Positions 8,547-17,179 of a stretch of DNA of 64,000 nucleotides are shown one piece after another. Made by a program: the position numbers and the translations under genes. Position 1 is the first letter of the stretch; the number at the start of each line of letters is the position of its first letter. The notes beneath the pieces were generated by a model, which saw only the letters and a program-made list of their open reading frames with translations, was not told the origin of the DNA and searched no databases. The stretch spans positions 1,426,001 through 1,490,000 of the forward strand of contig NZ_MODU01000004.1 in NCBI RefSeq assembly GCF_001885075.1. Direction: 5' to 3'. This DNA comes from Alteromonas sp. V450 (GTDB taxonomy: Bacteria > Pseudomonadota > Gammaproteobacteria > Enterobacterales > Alteromonadaceae).

Positions 8547-9116
8547 ATGAAGTCTTCACCAACAAAAATAAATGGCAAGCGACTGGCACTGTCTATCACT
8601 TTGGCGACCACGCTAGTTCTTACCGGATGCGTGTCGGCTCCTACCGCATCGCCCACCCCCTATAAGTCTGCCAGCACTAAGCAAGGTTATGGGTACTCAA
8701 GCGAAAAAATTAGCAAGAACCAATACCGAATTCAGTTTAAAGCAACCGACAAAACACCAGCCGATAAAGTACAGCAATTTACGCTATATCGCGCAGCAGA
8801 AATTGCGCAAAGCGAAGGCTTCTCTCATCTTTCAATTGTAAGAACAAACGTAGTTAGAAAGCCCGTCATTGCTAGAGAAATTGTTAACCGAGATAAGCCA
8901 ACGGTTTCCCTTCCGAGTAATCAGCAGTGCACCATGTCGGGGTGTGAAGAGGTAGCGCAACCCATGGCAGCCAGTACCACCAATGACGTAATAACAAAAC
9001 AGATAAATGATATTTATTTTTCTATTATTGTGGATATGGCTAACAGTGAAAACGCATTTACTAAGTCGGTATTTAGTGTAAATGAAGTTTTAGCGTCTCC
9101 TCCGAAGGAAAAGTAG
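8547..9116 (+). CDS. lipoprotein of the CC0125/CC1285 type
   Basis: A 189-residue lipoprotein. A basic start and hydrophobic stretch end in the lipobox LTGC (Cys about residue 28). The mature part has GYGYSSEKISKNQYRIQF and then a segment predicting YRAAEIAQSEGFSHLSI, which is the pattern of the CC0125/CC1285 family, whose role is unknown. Two cysteines in a CTMSGCEE stretch could form a disulfide. It probably sits on the periplasmic side of the outer membrane. Confidence 0.7.
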   Translation: MKSSPTKINGKRLALSITLATTLVLTGCVSAPTASPTPYKSASTKQGYGYSSEKISKNQYRIQFKATDKTPADKVQQFTLYRAAEIAQSEGFSHLSIVRTNVVRKPVIAREIVNRDKPTVSLPSNQQCTMSGCEEVAQPMAASTTNDVITKQINDIYFSIIVDMANSENAFTKSVFSVNEVLASPPKEK

Positions 9117-9262
9117 TAATATTAATGTCCTGTTAATCTGTTTTTAATGTGGCACAAAAGTGCATTTCATCATTGATGTATATCCTTTAAAGCATGAATT
9201 GAAAAACATTGGTTTTTCGACATTTTCAACTTAGGCAATCATGCTTTTTAAGGAGTCATACT

Positions 9263-9907
9263 ATGACAACGCTTAACAGAACAGCTAACAAACTAACCGT
9301 AGCAATCACTGCAATATTGATGGTGTCGGGATGCAGTGCTGTAGCTAAACCACAAGTAAACAGCGCAACATTGGCAGGAGCTCCAGTGCTCAAGGCAGAC
9401 GCCTTAGACAATGCTCTGCTCTATTCAGACGAGTGCATTACCGAACGAGAAGTTGTCACAGCACAAAAAATGTGGGGCGACGGAATTGTTCGCATTGGTC
9501 AGGTGTACAGTGAAAAAGGGAATTACTCAAACGAAGCGGCTGACTTCATACAGGACATGTACGGATACGACTTAAGCAGTGTACTTTTCAAACCTACCCT
9601 AGCGGCTAACGACCAATTTAGATCGAGCTTTGACGCGGCGCTCTCGTACTTTGTGGGTGGAAACGATGCCTACGCGGAAGATAAAGGCTTTGCTATTAAA
9701 CCTTACACCAACGTCAAATTCGACAACGTTGGTATTATAAACAATAGCTGTCGCATGGCGGTCGCGATGGGTAATTACTTTTTCACCGACACAAAAGGCA
9801 GTGAAACGAAGGTCGAATACACGTTTGCCTATGTGAAAGATAGCGACGGCGACTTACGCATTGTGGCTCATCAATCATCACTTCCTTACAACCCGAACGG
9901 CAACTAA
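9263..9907 (+). CDS. unknown lipoprotein
   Basis: A 214-residue protein counted from the ATG at 9263, which follows AAGGAGTCATACT; the frame is open further upstream but lacks a ribosome-binding site. The N-terminus ends in the lipobox VSGC. The body has no motif I recognise. Its middle (NFYF-like hydrophobic beta pattern, FTDTKGSETKVEYTFAYVKD) suggests an SnoaL/NTF2-like fold, but this is only an impression. A good terminator follows. Confidence 0.6.
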   Translation: MTTLNRTANKLTVAITAILMVSGCSAVAKPQVNSATLAGAPVLKADALDNALLYSDECITEREVVTAQKMWGDGIVRIGQVYSEKGNYSNEAADFIQDMYGYDLSSVLFKPTLAANDQFRSSFDAALSYFVGGNDAYAEDKGFAIKPYTNVKFDNVGIINNSCRMAVAMGNYFFTDTKGSETKVEYTFAYVKDSDGDLRIVAHQSSLPYNPNGN

Positions 9908-9964
9908 ATAGACTATTGCCCCTCTTTTTAAAGAAATGTGAGGGGCGACAACCTCTCCTTTTAC

Positions 9965-10003
9965 AGGCAAGGCGTTCTTTTCCTTTTCGCCTTGCCTCTT
10001 TTT
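9965..10003 (+). terminator. rho-independent terminator
   Basis: The stem AGGCAAGGCG (9965-9974) pairs with CGCCTTGCCT (9988-9997) and is followed by a T run. It ends the transcript of the lipoprotein gene before it. Confidence 0.85.
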
Positions 10004-10024
10004 TATTTTCAATGAGAAAACATT

Positions 10025-10723
10025 ATGTGCGCAAAACGAATTTTGACGCATTGCGTCTTACTACTTGTGGTGACAATGACAACTGGCATTGTTAAATCAC
10101 ATGCCGATTCAGATTTTCAATCGTGGAATGCCCTTGCACTTGCTGGAGATGCCGATGATGATGGCAAATGGCAATTTTGGTTTGACGGTCATTTACGCTT
10201 TAAAGATGACGCATCCCGTCTAGGCGTCTCTATTATTCGTCCAGGGGTCGGCTACAAATTATCAAGAGACACGACATTGTGGTTTGGTGTTGCAAGAGTA
10301 ACAATAAACTCAGACAACGGTTCCATTGAAGAAGACAGGGTATGGCAGCAAGCTACTTATTCGTTAAACCAGTTTATGGGCGGAACCGTTTCTGGAAGGA
10401 GCCGTTTGGAGCAGCGATTCAGAAACGATGAGGGCGATGATACCGGCTATAGATTTAGACAATTTATACGATGGTCAAAACCGTTAAACGAGCAATGGTC
10501 AATGGTCATTTGGGACGAGGTATTTTTTGGTTTGAATGACACAGACTGGGGCCAAAATAGCGGGTTTGATCAAAACAGACTTTACGTGGGGCCGGCCTAT
10601 CGCCTCTCCAAAAATTGGCGTGTCGAGATGGGATACTTAAATAACCACATTGCATTGCCAGGAAACAACCCCGACGCCATAACAAACCACAACCTCGCTC
10701 TCACGTTCTTCGGCAGCTGGTAA
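10025..10723 (+). CDS. DUF2490 outer-membrane-type protein
   Basis: A 232-residue protein with a signal peptide (about 1-27). The rest is an alternating beta pattern rich in Trp and Tyr (DFQSWNALAL, FWFDGHLRFKD, LWFGVARV, RLEQRFR, RLYVGPAYRLS) ending in an aromatic residue before the stop. This fits DUF2490, predicted small outer-membrane beta-barrels of unknown function. It is the only gene between two terminator-like structures, so probably monocistronic. Confidence 0.8.
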   Translation: MCAKRILTHCVLLLVVTMTTGIVKSHADSDFQSWNALALAGDADDDGKWQFWFDGHLRFKDDASRLGVSIIRPGVGYKLSRDTTLWFGVARVTINSDNGSIEEDRVWQQATYSLNQFMGGTVSGRSRLEQRFRNDEGDDTGYRFRQFIRWSKPLNEQWSMVIWDEVFFGLNDTDWGQNSGFDQNRLYVGPAYRLSKNWRVEMGYLNNHIALPGNNPDAITNHNLALTFFGSW

Positions 10724-10740
10724 GAACTAAAATTCCCCAC

Positions 10741-10789
10741 AAGGCCCTTAAGCACACTCTCAGCAAAAGTATGTGGCAAGAAGGGCCTT
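10741..10789 (+). terminator. long-loop inverted repeat, possible terminator
   Basis: AAGGCCCTT at 10741-10749 pairs with AAGGGCCTT at 10781-10789. The loop is about 31 bases and no T run follows, so this may be a structural or rho-dependent end rather than a classical terminator. Confidence 0.35.
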
Positions 10790-10968
10790 ACTCAGTCATG
10801 TAAAAAATGCATTCGTACGTGTAATCGTGACGTTCACTTTCTGCAGACACAGCCTAATAAAAACCGTAAACTCATATAAATAACCATATATTTCAATCAC
10901 TTGAAAAACAGGCACAGAGTTAGCATATTCTACTTCGACAGTAACGGAAGCAATACGAGGATTAAGTT

Positions 10969-11145
10969 ATGTTAGGTTGGGCAATTACATTTTTTATCAT
11001 CGCCATTATTGCAGCAGTTTTTGGCTTCGGCGGCATCGCAGGTGCAGCAACAGGTATCGCACAGTTTCTTTTCTTTGTGTTTATCGCGTTGCTAGTAATC
11101 TCACTTATCGCAAACGCGTTACGTGGTAGAGCACCAAGAGCCTAG
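10969..11145 (+). CDS. DUF1328 (YtjA-like) small membrane protein
   Basis: A 58-residue protein starting [16 protein letters not shown], followed by a FGFGGIAG turn and a second hydrophobic helix, ending RGRAPRA. This two-helix pattern with a central glycine-rich turn is that of the DUF1328/YtjA family of small inner-membrane proteins. The stop is TAG at 11143-11145. Its place next to a small lipoprotein gene suggests an envelope-stress pair, but function is unknown. Confidence 0.85.
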   Translation: MLGWAITFFIIAIIAAVFGFGGIAGAATGIAQFLFFVFIALLVISLIANALRGRAPRA

Positions 11146-11183
11146 GACATATACAGTTTTAAGTAGGAAAAAGGAGTAAGGAT

Positions 11184-11378
11184 ATGTTTTCATTTAAAAA
11201 TCTTTCTAAAGTATTAGTGGCATCTGCATTTGCACTTTCACTTGCGGCTTGCGGAGACGGCGAGGCGGAAGATGCTGGTGAAGAATTAGACGAAATTGTT
11301 ACCGATGCGGGTAACGCTGTAGAAGACGCTTGTGAAGATGTAAAAGAAGGCGTTGATGCAGAAGATAAAGATTGTTAA
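11184..11378 (+). CDS. small acidic lipoprotein
   Basis: A 64-residue protein. A signal peptide ends in the lipobox LAAC (Cys about 22), and a strongly acidic mature peptide of about 42 residues carries two further cysteines (DACEDV and the terminal Cys). AAAAAGGAGTAAGGAT precedes the ATG. It resembles the short lipoproteins that accompany YtjA/DUF1328-type genes, but no function can be assigned. A strong terminator follows. Confidence 0.75.
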   Translation: MFSFKNLSKVLVASAFALSLAACGDGEAEDAGEELDEIVTDAGNAVEDACEDVKEGVDAEDKDC

Positions 11379-11392
11379 GCAATGCTAGATAC

Positions 11393-11427
11393 AAAAAGGT
11401 CATACACTGACGTGTATGACCTTTTTT
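11393..11427. terminator. strong terminator, both strands
   Basis: A near-perfect stem AAAAAGGTCATACAC / GTGTATGACCTTTTTT with a tight loop, T-rich on the plus side and, read in reverse, on the minus side. It ends the small lipoprotein transcript and may also stop the minus-strand operon that ends at 11516. Confidence 0.9.
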
Positions 11428-11515
11428 ATTTGTATTCGCGCACCAGCGCTCTATTGGCCCGCGTAGATTATTGCCCACTCAAAAGAGCGAGTTGGAATAC
11501 CTGTTCGGACTGTTT

Positions 11516-11731
11516 TCAGACCTCTTCCCCACCCAATTCTCTTGCCAAATCGTCGAGTGTAGACAGTGTACTGTCAAACTCACTAACCACGTATCGATAT
11601 CTAATGGCGACATGATGATCTGTGCGTCCAAATTTTACTTTTAACCCATCAGCATCGATGTGTTTTACTGTATTTAAAAACCGATACGCCAACATTTCTG
11701 TGTCAAATTTAAACTCAACACTGTTCTCCAT
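11516..11731 (-). CDS. unknown 71-residue protein
   Basis: A short protein starting MENSVEFKFDTEMLAYRFLN, of mixed alpha/beta character, with no recognised motif. Its ATG follows the stop of the DUF349 gene directly (TAAATG), which argues that it is real and translationally coupled. It is the last gene of the minus-strand group that runs from 15188. Confidence 0.6.
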   Translation of the reverse strand: MENSVEFKFDTEMLAYRFLNTVKHIDADGLKVKFGRTDHHVAIRYRYVVSEFDSTLSTLDDLARELGGEEV

Positions 11732-14578
11732 TTACGCTACCACCTCTGGATACTTTTCGATGACTGCGACCACGCGGCGCGCAAAGCTATCTTCAATGGT
11801 GTCTAGGGTGTCAACAGTTAACCATTGAAAGAGAAGTTCATCAGGCGCTAATGCCTCGCCTTTTTCTAACTTGGCGGTCATCATTTGCAGTTGAACACTT
11901 GAACGAAGTGATGTGTCTGAAGAAGGACTAGGTAAATCGACAGACGCTTCTAGCGCGACTGTCAACCAATGTCTGTCGTACCCATGCTGACTGGACGCTG
12001 TCGCTTGCGCAACGGCATTTGCCCAGCGTCGTCCAAGCACATCCTTTAACCCCTGACTTTCATCTACAATACTGTCATCACGGCTTAGAATTATTTGCGA
12101 TAGTGCATTCACTCTTTCGCGTAAACTGCGCTTTTCTGTATTACTTTTAAGCTCGTAACGACGACTTTCAAGCCGCGCTATTTCTCTTTCTACTTTTTTA
12201 TGTAGAGGTTTTGGCAGCGCTTCAAGCTGTGATTTAACATCATCAATCTTTGCTTCGTAGTTGTCATGTTCTTCATCTGGACTTATTGCTTTAACAGTAT
12301 CAATTAAGCGTTCCACTAAATCATTTGTAGCTTTGTTGCGTTCGTTGCGCTCTAATTTTAATCGCGAGAACACATCATCGTTGGCACGCTTGAACGCATT
12401 CCAAAGCTGGCTCTCCTCGCGCTTTCCTGCATGTCCCACTTCTTTCCACTTAGTCTGAAGCTCTTGCGCCTGTGCTGCAGCAGAAACAATATCATCGTTT
12501 GATTTTAAGGCATTGGCTTGGTCGATCAGTTCACGTTTTATGCGTTGATTTTCCATTTGCCAATGGTTAATTTTCTTTTGGATGGGTAAAGAAACGGACT
12601 TCCAATCTTGCTTTAGTGACGCATAGTGTTCTTTGTCGACGTGCCCCGCGCTATGCCACTTTTTTGTTGCCCGATCGAACGCCTTCGCTAACTCAATCAA
12701 TGGCTGTTCAGTATCGAGTCTTCGAACAGACTCAATCACACTTTTTCGGCTATCGATTGCTTCTTTACGTTGTGCATCAAGCATGGCGTAGTGCTCTCGG
12801 CAAGGCTCAAAGGCCCGTTCAAGCGCATCATCAAATTGCCTTTGCAATGCAATATCATTTTCGTCATTTAATGATACTGAAGTTAATGACTGCCACTGCT
12901 TACGCAATACTTTTATCGCGTCGCTACGCTGTTTAATATTCGCCGCGTTTTCTTGTGAAAGCGCATTAGCCTCTTCAATCAAGGCGGGTTTTCTCGGCGC
13001 AGCCAAATAAGTCTGCCACCCTTCTAGGCGCTCCACCGATTCTTTTGTTTGCTCATAACGCTTGGCCATTGCCTGCTTTTCAACGTCGCTTAACTGTTCA
13101 TAGCTCTCGCTTAGTTTTGCAAACTTCGACAGTGCTATACGAAACTTTCCTTGTTCAATAAGTCTATCTACAACATTGATGTTCTTTCGAAACTGCTTTA
13201 CCAACGCCTGGCTTTTCGCTTTTCTTGCGCGTACCACTTCGCTTACACGGTCAACTGCACTTTTAAAACGTCTTTTCAAGTCTTTTGGCACAACGAGTAG
13301 CTCTGCGCAAACACGGTTGTATTGCGCTTTTGCGCTTTCAAAGGCGTCCCACAAGTTTGCGTCCGGTTCACCATCGTCTTGTTCACTAGCTTCTACTATA
13401 GCTTGAGAAGCCTTCTCCAGCGCCTCTACCCCAAACGACAACTTTTGACCAAACTGCTGCTGCGCTGAAAAATCATCTAGCTTTTTATTTAACGCATTAA
13501 TTGCTGTTGAAACACCGTCTATTGCTTGTTTAGCAAGTTTGTCGTCAGTCAAACTCAATAGACGCTCACACGTTGCTTCAAGCTCTCTTACCGTTTCATT
13601 GGCCATAGCGACATCGTTAAGCGTTGCCTCACACAACCTTTCATTGAACAGCCAATTTACTTGTTCTGTAGCATTAACTAGTTGTTGTTCACAGAGGGCT
13701 TTAGTAGTGTTAAGTTCAGCAGCTTTTTGCTCTGCTTGCCACTGGGGACGCAATCGCTCTACATATCGCGACACCTGTTCAGCAATGCGTTGATGCTTCT
13801 GGTCAAACTCCACGCGTTCAGCAGCAGATAGGATTGCGCTACGCTCATGAAGAAGGGTTAACTCTTTCTCGTATGCTTGCTGTTTTTCTTCTAATAAACC
13901 AATGTCAGACTTCTCCAACAACGCCTGATATTTCGATAAACATAGCGTAAATTGCTTTTTTAGCTCTATTGGCTGTTGCTGAAGCTGTTTAATGGCTTCT
14001 ATTCTACTTGCAATGCTTTCAGCTAAACTATGCTCGGTCACTTTTTTAGCGAGTTTTGTAAGGAACGCGGCATTTGTTTCTTCATTCACCAACTTAAGAT
14101 TGAAGTCGTTATTACCTACATTCAAGATTACCCACTGGGTAAAGCTCGGCTTATTTATCTTTGCTATTAGAGCGCTTAACAACGATTCATCGCTTGAAAG
14201 AAGCGAGTCATGTTCAAGGATCTTTGGCCCCCATTCACCCAAGATTTCGAGCGAAGCCGTTTCAGTTAAAAAAGAGACTTTTTCTTGCGACGAGAGCTGT
14301 AACGCCCCTTTTCCAATAAGAGCATCATAAACCCGACCTTCAGCCACTTTTTTTAACCTTGCGTTTTTAGCAAGCTGTGACATTTTTAGCCATAAAACGA
14401 AACTATTCAATTTATCTAGCGCAGCAATACTAACGTCTGCGTTGTCATCATTGAATGCCAGTTCGTGAAGGATAGTTTTTTCTTGGGCTTTGTCTGGCGA
14501 AAGTGTTTGTATTGCCTGCATCCGCTTTTCAGGCTTGGAACTCTGGTGTGAAGGCGTAAATATACGACTAAATATCAT
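11732..14578 (-). CDS. large DUF349 repeat protein
   Basis: A 948-residue, mostly helical and highly charged cytoplasmic protein. Repeated segments of the type WKEVGHAGKREESQLWNAFK and WQSLTSVSLNDENDIALQRQ show several DUF349 repeats, which form helical bundles. There is no signal peptide, membrane segment or catalytic motif. Proteins of this family are common next to yeaC in alteromonads, and their role is unknown. It overlaps the start-side gene (yeaC) by 11 bases and abuts the 71-residue gene, so the four genes from 15188 to 11516 look like one operon. Confidence 0.85.
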   Translation of the reverse strand: MIFSRIFTPSHQSSKPEKRMQAIQTLSPDKAQEKTILHELAFNDDNADVSIAALDKLNSFVLWLKMSQLAKNARLKKVAEGRVYDALIGKGALQLSSQEKVSFLTETASLEILGEWGPKILEHDSLLSSDESLLSALIAKINKPSFTQWVILNVGNNDFNLKLVNEETNAAFLTKLAKKVTEHSLAESIASRIEAIKQLQQQPIELKKQFTLCLSKYQALLEKSDIGLLEEKQQAYEKELTLLHERSAILSAAERVEFDQKHQRIAEQVSRYVERLRPQWQAEQKAAELNTTKALCEQQLVNATEQVNWLFNERLCEATLNDVAMANETVRELEATCERLLSLTDDKLAKQAIDGVSTAINALNKKLDDFSAQQQFGQKLSFGVEALEKASQAIVEASEQDDGEPDANLWDAFESAKAQYNRVCAELLVVPKDLKRRFKSAVDRVSEVVRARKAKSQALVKQFRKNINVVDRLIEQGKFRIALSKFAKLSESYEQLSDVEKQAMAKRYEQTKESVERLEGWQTYLAAPRKPALIEEANALSQENAANIKQRSDAIKVLRKQWQSLTSVSLNDENDIALQRQFDDALERAFEPCREHYAMLDAQRKEAIDSRKSVIESVRRLDTEQPLIELAKAFDRATKKWHSAGHVDKEHYASLKQDWKSVSLPIQKKINHWQMENQRIKRELIDQANALKSNDDIVSAAAQAQELQTKWKEVGHAGKREESQLWNAFKRANDDVFSRLKLERNERNKATNDLVERLIDTVKAISPDEEHDNYEAKIDDVKSQLEALPKPLHKKVEREIARLESRRYELKSNTEKRSLRERVNALSQIILSRDDSIVDESQGLKDVLGRRWANAVAQATASSQHGYDRHWLTVALEASVDLPSPSSDTSLRSSVQLQMMTAKLEKGEALAPDELLFQWLTVDTLDTIEDSFARRVVAVIEKYPEVVA

Positions 14579-14861
14579 CCTGTTTAAACCGCGCTATTGT
14601 ATTTTCACTGTCTAGCTCACTGTTAAGAGAGCGTTTAAAGTCGGCTTTACTTTTATGTACGATTTCGCCGCTTTCGCCTACCGTCATATGCTCAGAAGAC
14701 TTTTCAATTTTTGCTTGATAAAGCATAACGGCCTGCATACTGCTTGCTTTCTGCTCTTCATTTAACGGAGTGCCGTCAGGCCACTTACCCGTTTCAACGG
14801 CCTGACGCAGACGCTCGTAAATCTCCGGCGTCATACTAGTTAATAATGCTTCTATATTCAT
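14568..14861 (-). CDS. YeaC-like DUF1315 protein
   Basis: A 97-residue soluble protein. The segment MTPEIYERLRQAVETGKWPD, followed by GTPLNEEQKASSMQAVMLYQ, is characteristic of DUF1315 (E. coli YeaC). Function unknown. It overlaps the 5' end of the DUF349 gene by 11 bases, and its start abuts the stop of the zinc-ribbon gene. Confidence 0.85.
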   Translation of the reverse strand: MNIEALLTSMTPEIYERLRQAVETGKWPDGTPLNEEQKASSMQAVMLYQAKIEKSSEHMTVGESGEIVHKSKADFKRSLNSELDSENTIARFKQDDI

Positions 14862-15188
14862 TTAGGAAAAACGCTTAATGTAAACAATTCGCGCACGGTT
14901 TACTAAGTACCATACAAAGCCAACCACAGCGCCCAAAATAGCTAGATTGTGTTGCAAATCACCTGGGCGTGTTCCGCCCCAATACATAAAGCCAAAACTG
15001 GCAACGAATATAAGCATAGCAAGAAGAGATTGGTTCTGGATACTCGCTAACTTTTTAAATCTTTGTAAGCTTTGTTTACGCTCTATATCTTCTGAGGTTG
15101 CGTCACCGATTTTAAAATCGCAGTGAGGACATGTCTTCGCCTTGTCAGACGTTTTCTTGTTACATGAAGGACAGTCAACTAATGCCAT
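14862..15188 (-). CDS. zinc-ribbon membrane protein
   Basis: A 108-residue protein. The N-terminal CPSCNKKTSDKAKTCPHC is a four-cysteine zinc ribbon. After a basic helix come two hydrophobic segments (about 55-70 and 82-100). The general layout, zinc ribbon plus two membrane helices, is common in bacteria and has no assigned function. It is the first gene of the operon with yeaC and the DUF349 gene. Confidence 0.8.
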   Translation of the reverse strand: MALVDCPSCNKKTSDKAKTCPHCDFKIGDATSEDIERKQSLQRFKKLASIQNQSLLAMLIFVASFGFMYWGGTRPGDLQHNLAILGAVVGFVWYLVNRARIVYIKRFS

Positions 15189-15325
15189 ATGTTGCTCCTA
15201 TATTTCTTGGATGCGAGATGAAAATGCGCTATTGAGCGAGTGAGCATTTTTACGCGGACGGGTATCATACTTAAGTTCATCTCAACAATGAAGTCGATTC
15301 TGTGGATTATCCCTGTCGCTATAAA

Positions 15326-15381
15326 GCAAAAAATGCGCAGGGTGTTAACTTTTGTTCAAAGTGCACCGCTACGCATTTTTA
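15326..15381 (-). terminator. terminator of the AGCS symporter gene
   Basis: AAAAAATGCG near 15327-15337 pairs with CGCATTTTT at 15372-15380, with an inner GGTG/CACC pair. It lies just after the minus-strand stop at 15408. Confidence 0.6.
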
Positions 15382-15407
15382 TAGAGCCTGTTTATCTATG
15401 GCCCACC

Positions 15408-17066
15408 TTATTTTTTATGTCGCGTCCAATAGTCGTTAACGGTCTCTTTCATCTCTTTGCAAAGTAACATAATGCCGAACAGATTTGGCAACGTCATTAC
15501 TACAATAGCTACAGCTGAAAGTGCCCAAACGAGCGTAGTGTCAGAAAACGCAGCCCAAACAAAACCGGCAACGTAAATAACACGGTATGGCATTACTGAA
15601 CGAGGACCAAACAAATATGTCATCGCGCGGTCGCCGTAATAAGACCATGCAATGGCTGTTGAAAAAGCAAACAGCATAAGGCCAATCGATACGATATACT
15701 GGCCGAAGTCGCCAAAGAAACCACGAGTAAAGGCAATGGTGGTAAGCGCAGCTGAGTGAACCAGCGACTTGCCGCTCACTTCAAGGTTCTCTTTGACTGG
15801 TTTACCATCTACAACTTTTAGCGTGCCGGTGAACAAATCTTCACTGCCTACTGCATACTTCACGTCTTCTGCTACAGAACGAGAATTAAGTAGCGTAAAG
15901 CCATCACTAACCGCTGTGCCGTTAACAACCGTAATCGAGCCAGTATAAGGCTCTACACTGTTACCTTCAATCTCGTTCAAATAACCATAAAGCTGATTTA
16001 CATCGTCTTGGTTCGAATCGTCATATTGCCCTGCAACAAAGTACATGTCTGAACGGTCGAATACATTTTCGTGTTTTTCTTTCCACACGCCAGATGACAA
16101 AATAACTAAACCTGTAACAGTACAGATTAGAATAGTGTCAATAAAGGGCTCAAGCAGTGAGACCATGCCTTCTGACGCAGGCTCTTTTGTTTTTGCTGCA
16201 GCATGAGCGATAGGTGCCGAACCTTGACCAGCCTCGTTAGAAAACAGACCTCGGTTAACACCACGGTTAAACGCATAAGCTAGCGACGCTCCCAAAAAAC
16301 CACCTGCGGCAGCCGAGCCTGTGAACGCATCACCAATAACTGCAGCGAATGAAGGCCCAATGTTTTCTAAGTTTGCAAAAATAACGGCAAGTGCACCTAT
16401 AAGGTAGATAACCGCCATAACTGGTACAACCCGCGCTGTAAACGCTGCAATACGTTGAATACCACCAAGAATAACTAAAGCAAGAAGAATACCCAGCACA
16501 CTGCCTACCATCCAAGGCTCGAAGCCAAAAGTGGCCTCTATACTTTGCGCGATACCGTTACTCTGCGGAAGGTTGCCTGTACCGAATGAACTTACTACAG
16601 TTGCAATAGCAAACGCGACGGCTAACCACTTCATGTTAAGACGACGGTCCATGTAGTACATGGGTCCGCCAGCCATAGTGCCGTCTTCTGTCTTCACGCG
16701 ATATTTATGTGAAAGGGTAACTTCTACAAATTTGGTTGTCATACCCAAAAAGGCCGTTACCCACATCCAAAATAGTGCTGCTGGACCACCCAGAAAGATT
16801 GCAAACGCTACACCTGAAATGTTACCCGTACCTACGGTACCAGACAACGCAGTTGTGAGTGCACGAAAATGGGTGGTGTCGCCTGGATCGCTTTCTTTAT
16901 CAAACTTACCGGTAACAACCTGCCAAGCGTGCTTAAAGAAACGAATTTGTGGAAATTTAAGATAAACCGTAAAGAAAAGACCTACGCCTAATAGAACGTA
17001 AGGAAACCAGAACGCGCCTCCTAAAAATCCATCGAGCATAGTTAGAAAACCATATAAACCTTCCAA
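15408..17066 (-). CDS. alanine/glycine:cation symporter (AGCS family)
   Basis: A 552-residue inner-membrane carrier with about ten or eleven hydrophobic helices. Signature stretches of the AGCS family are [20 protein letters not shown] near residue 95, the [15 protein letters not shown]-like motif (here [15 protein letters not shown]) and [14 protein letters not shown] near the C-terminus. It should import alanine or glycine with sodium. A hydrophilic insertion of about 110 residues (about 328-440) between helices is longer than in the AgcS/DagA type and probably faces the periplasm. The gene stands alone between terminators. Confidence 0.9.
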   Translation of the reverse strand: MEGLYGFLTMLDGFLGGAFWFPYVLLGVGLFFTVYLKFPQIRFFKHAWQVVTGKFDKESDPGDTTHFRALTTALSGTVGTGNISGVAFAIFLGGPAALFWMWVTAFLGMTTKFVEVTLSHKYRVKTEDGTMAGGPMYYMDRRLNMKWLAVAFAIATVVSSFGTGNLPQSNGIAQSIEATFGFEPWMVGSVLGILLALVILGGIQRIAAFTARVVPVMAVIYLIGALAVIFANLENIGPSFAAVIGDAFTGSAAAGGFLGASLAYAFNRGVNRGLFSNEAGQGSAPIAHAAAKTKEPASEGMVSLLEPFIDTILICTVTGLVILSSGVWKEKHENVFDRSDMYFVAGQYDDSNQDDVNQLYGYLNEIEGNSVEPYTGSITVVNGTAVSDGFTLLNSRSVAEDVKYAVGSEDLFTGTLKVVDGKPVKENLEVSGKSLVHSAALTTIAFTRGFFGDFGQYIVSIGLMLFAFSTAIAWSYYGDRAMTYLFGPRSVMPYRVIYVAGFVWAAFSDTTLVWALSAVAIVVMTLPNLFGIMLLCKEMKETVNDYWTRHKK

Positions 17067-17116
17067 CGTTATTCCCCTTTTTTATTATGTTTAATTGTTG
17101 TTTTATTTTAAATAAC

Positions 17117-17143
17117 TAAAAGGCCTCATGTTGTCGAGGCCTC
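17117..17143 (-). terminator. terminator of the M14 carboxypeptidase gene
   Basis: AGGCCTC / GAGGCCT hairpin with an eight-base loop; on the minus strand it is followed by TTTAGTTATTT. It lies 37 bases after the carboxypeptidase stop. Confidence 0.75.
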
Positions 17144-17179
17144 TTACGCGAAAGCTTACGCTCTCTGTTTATACTTTTA

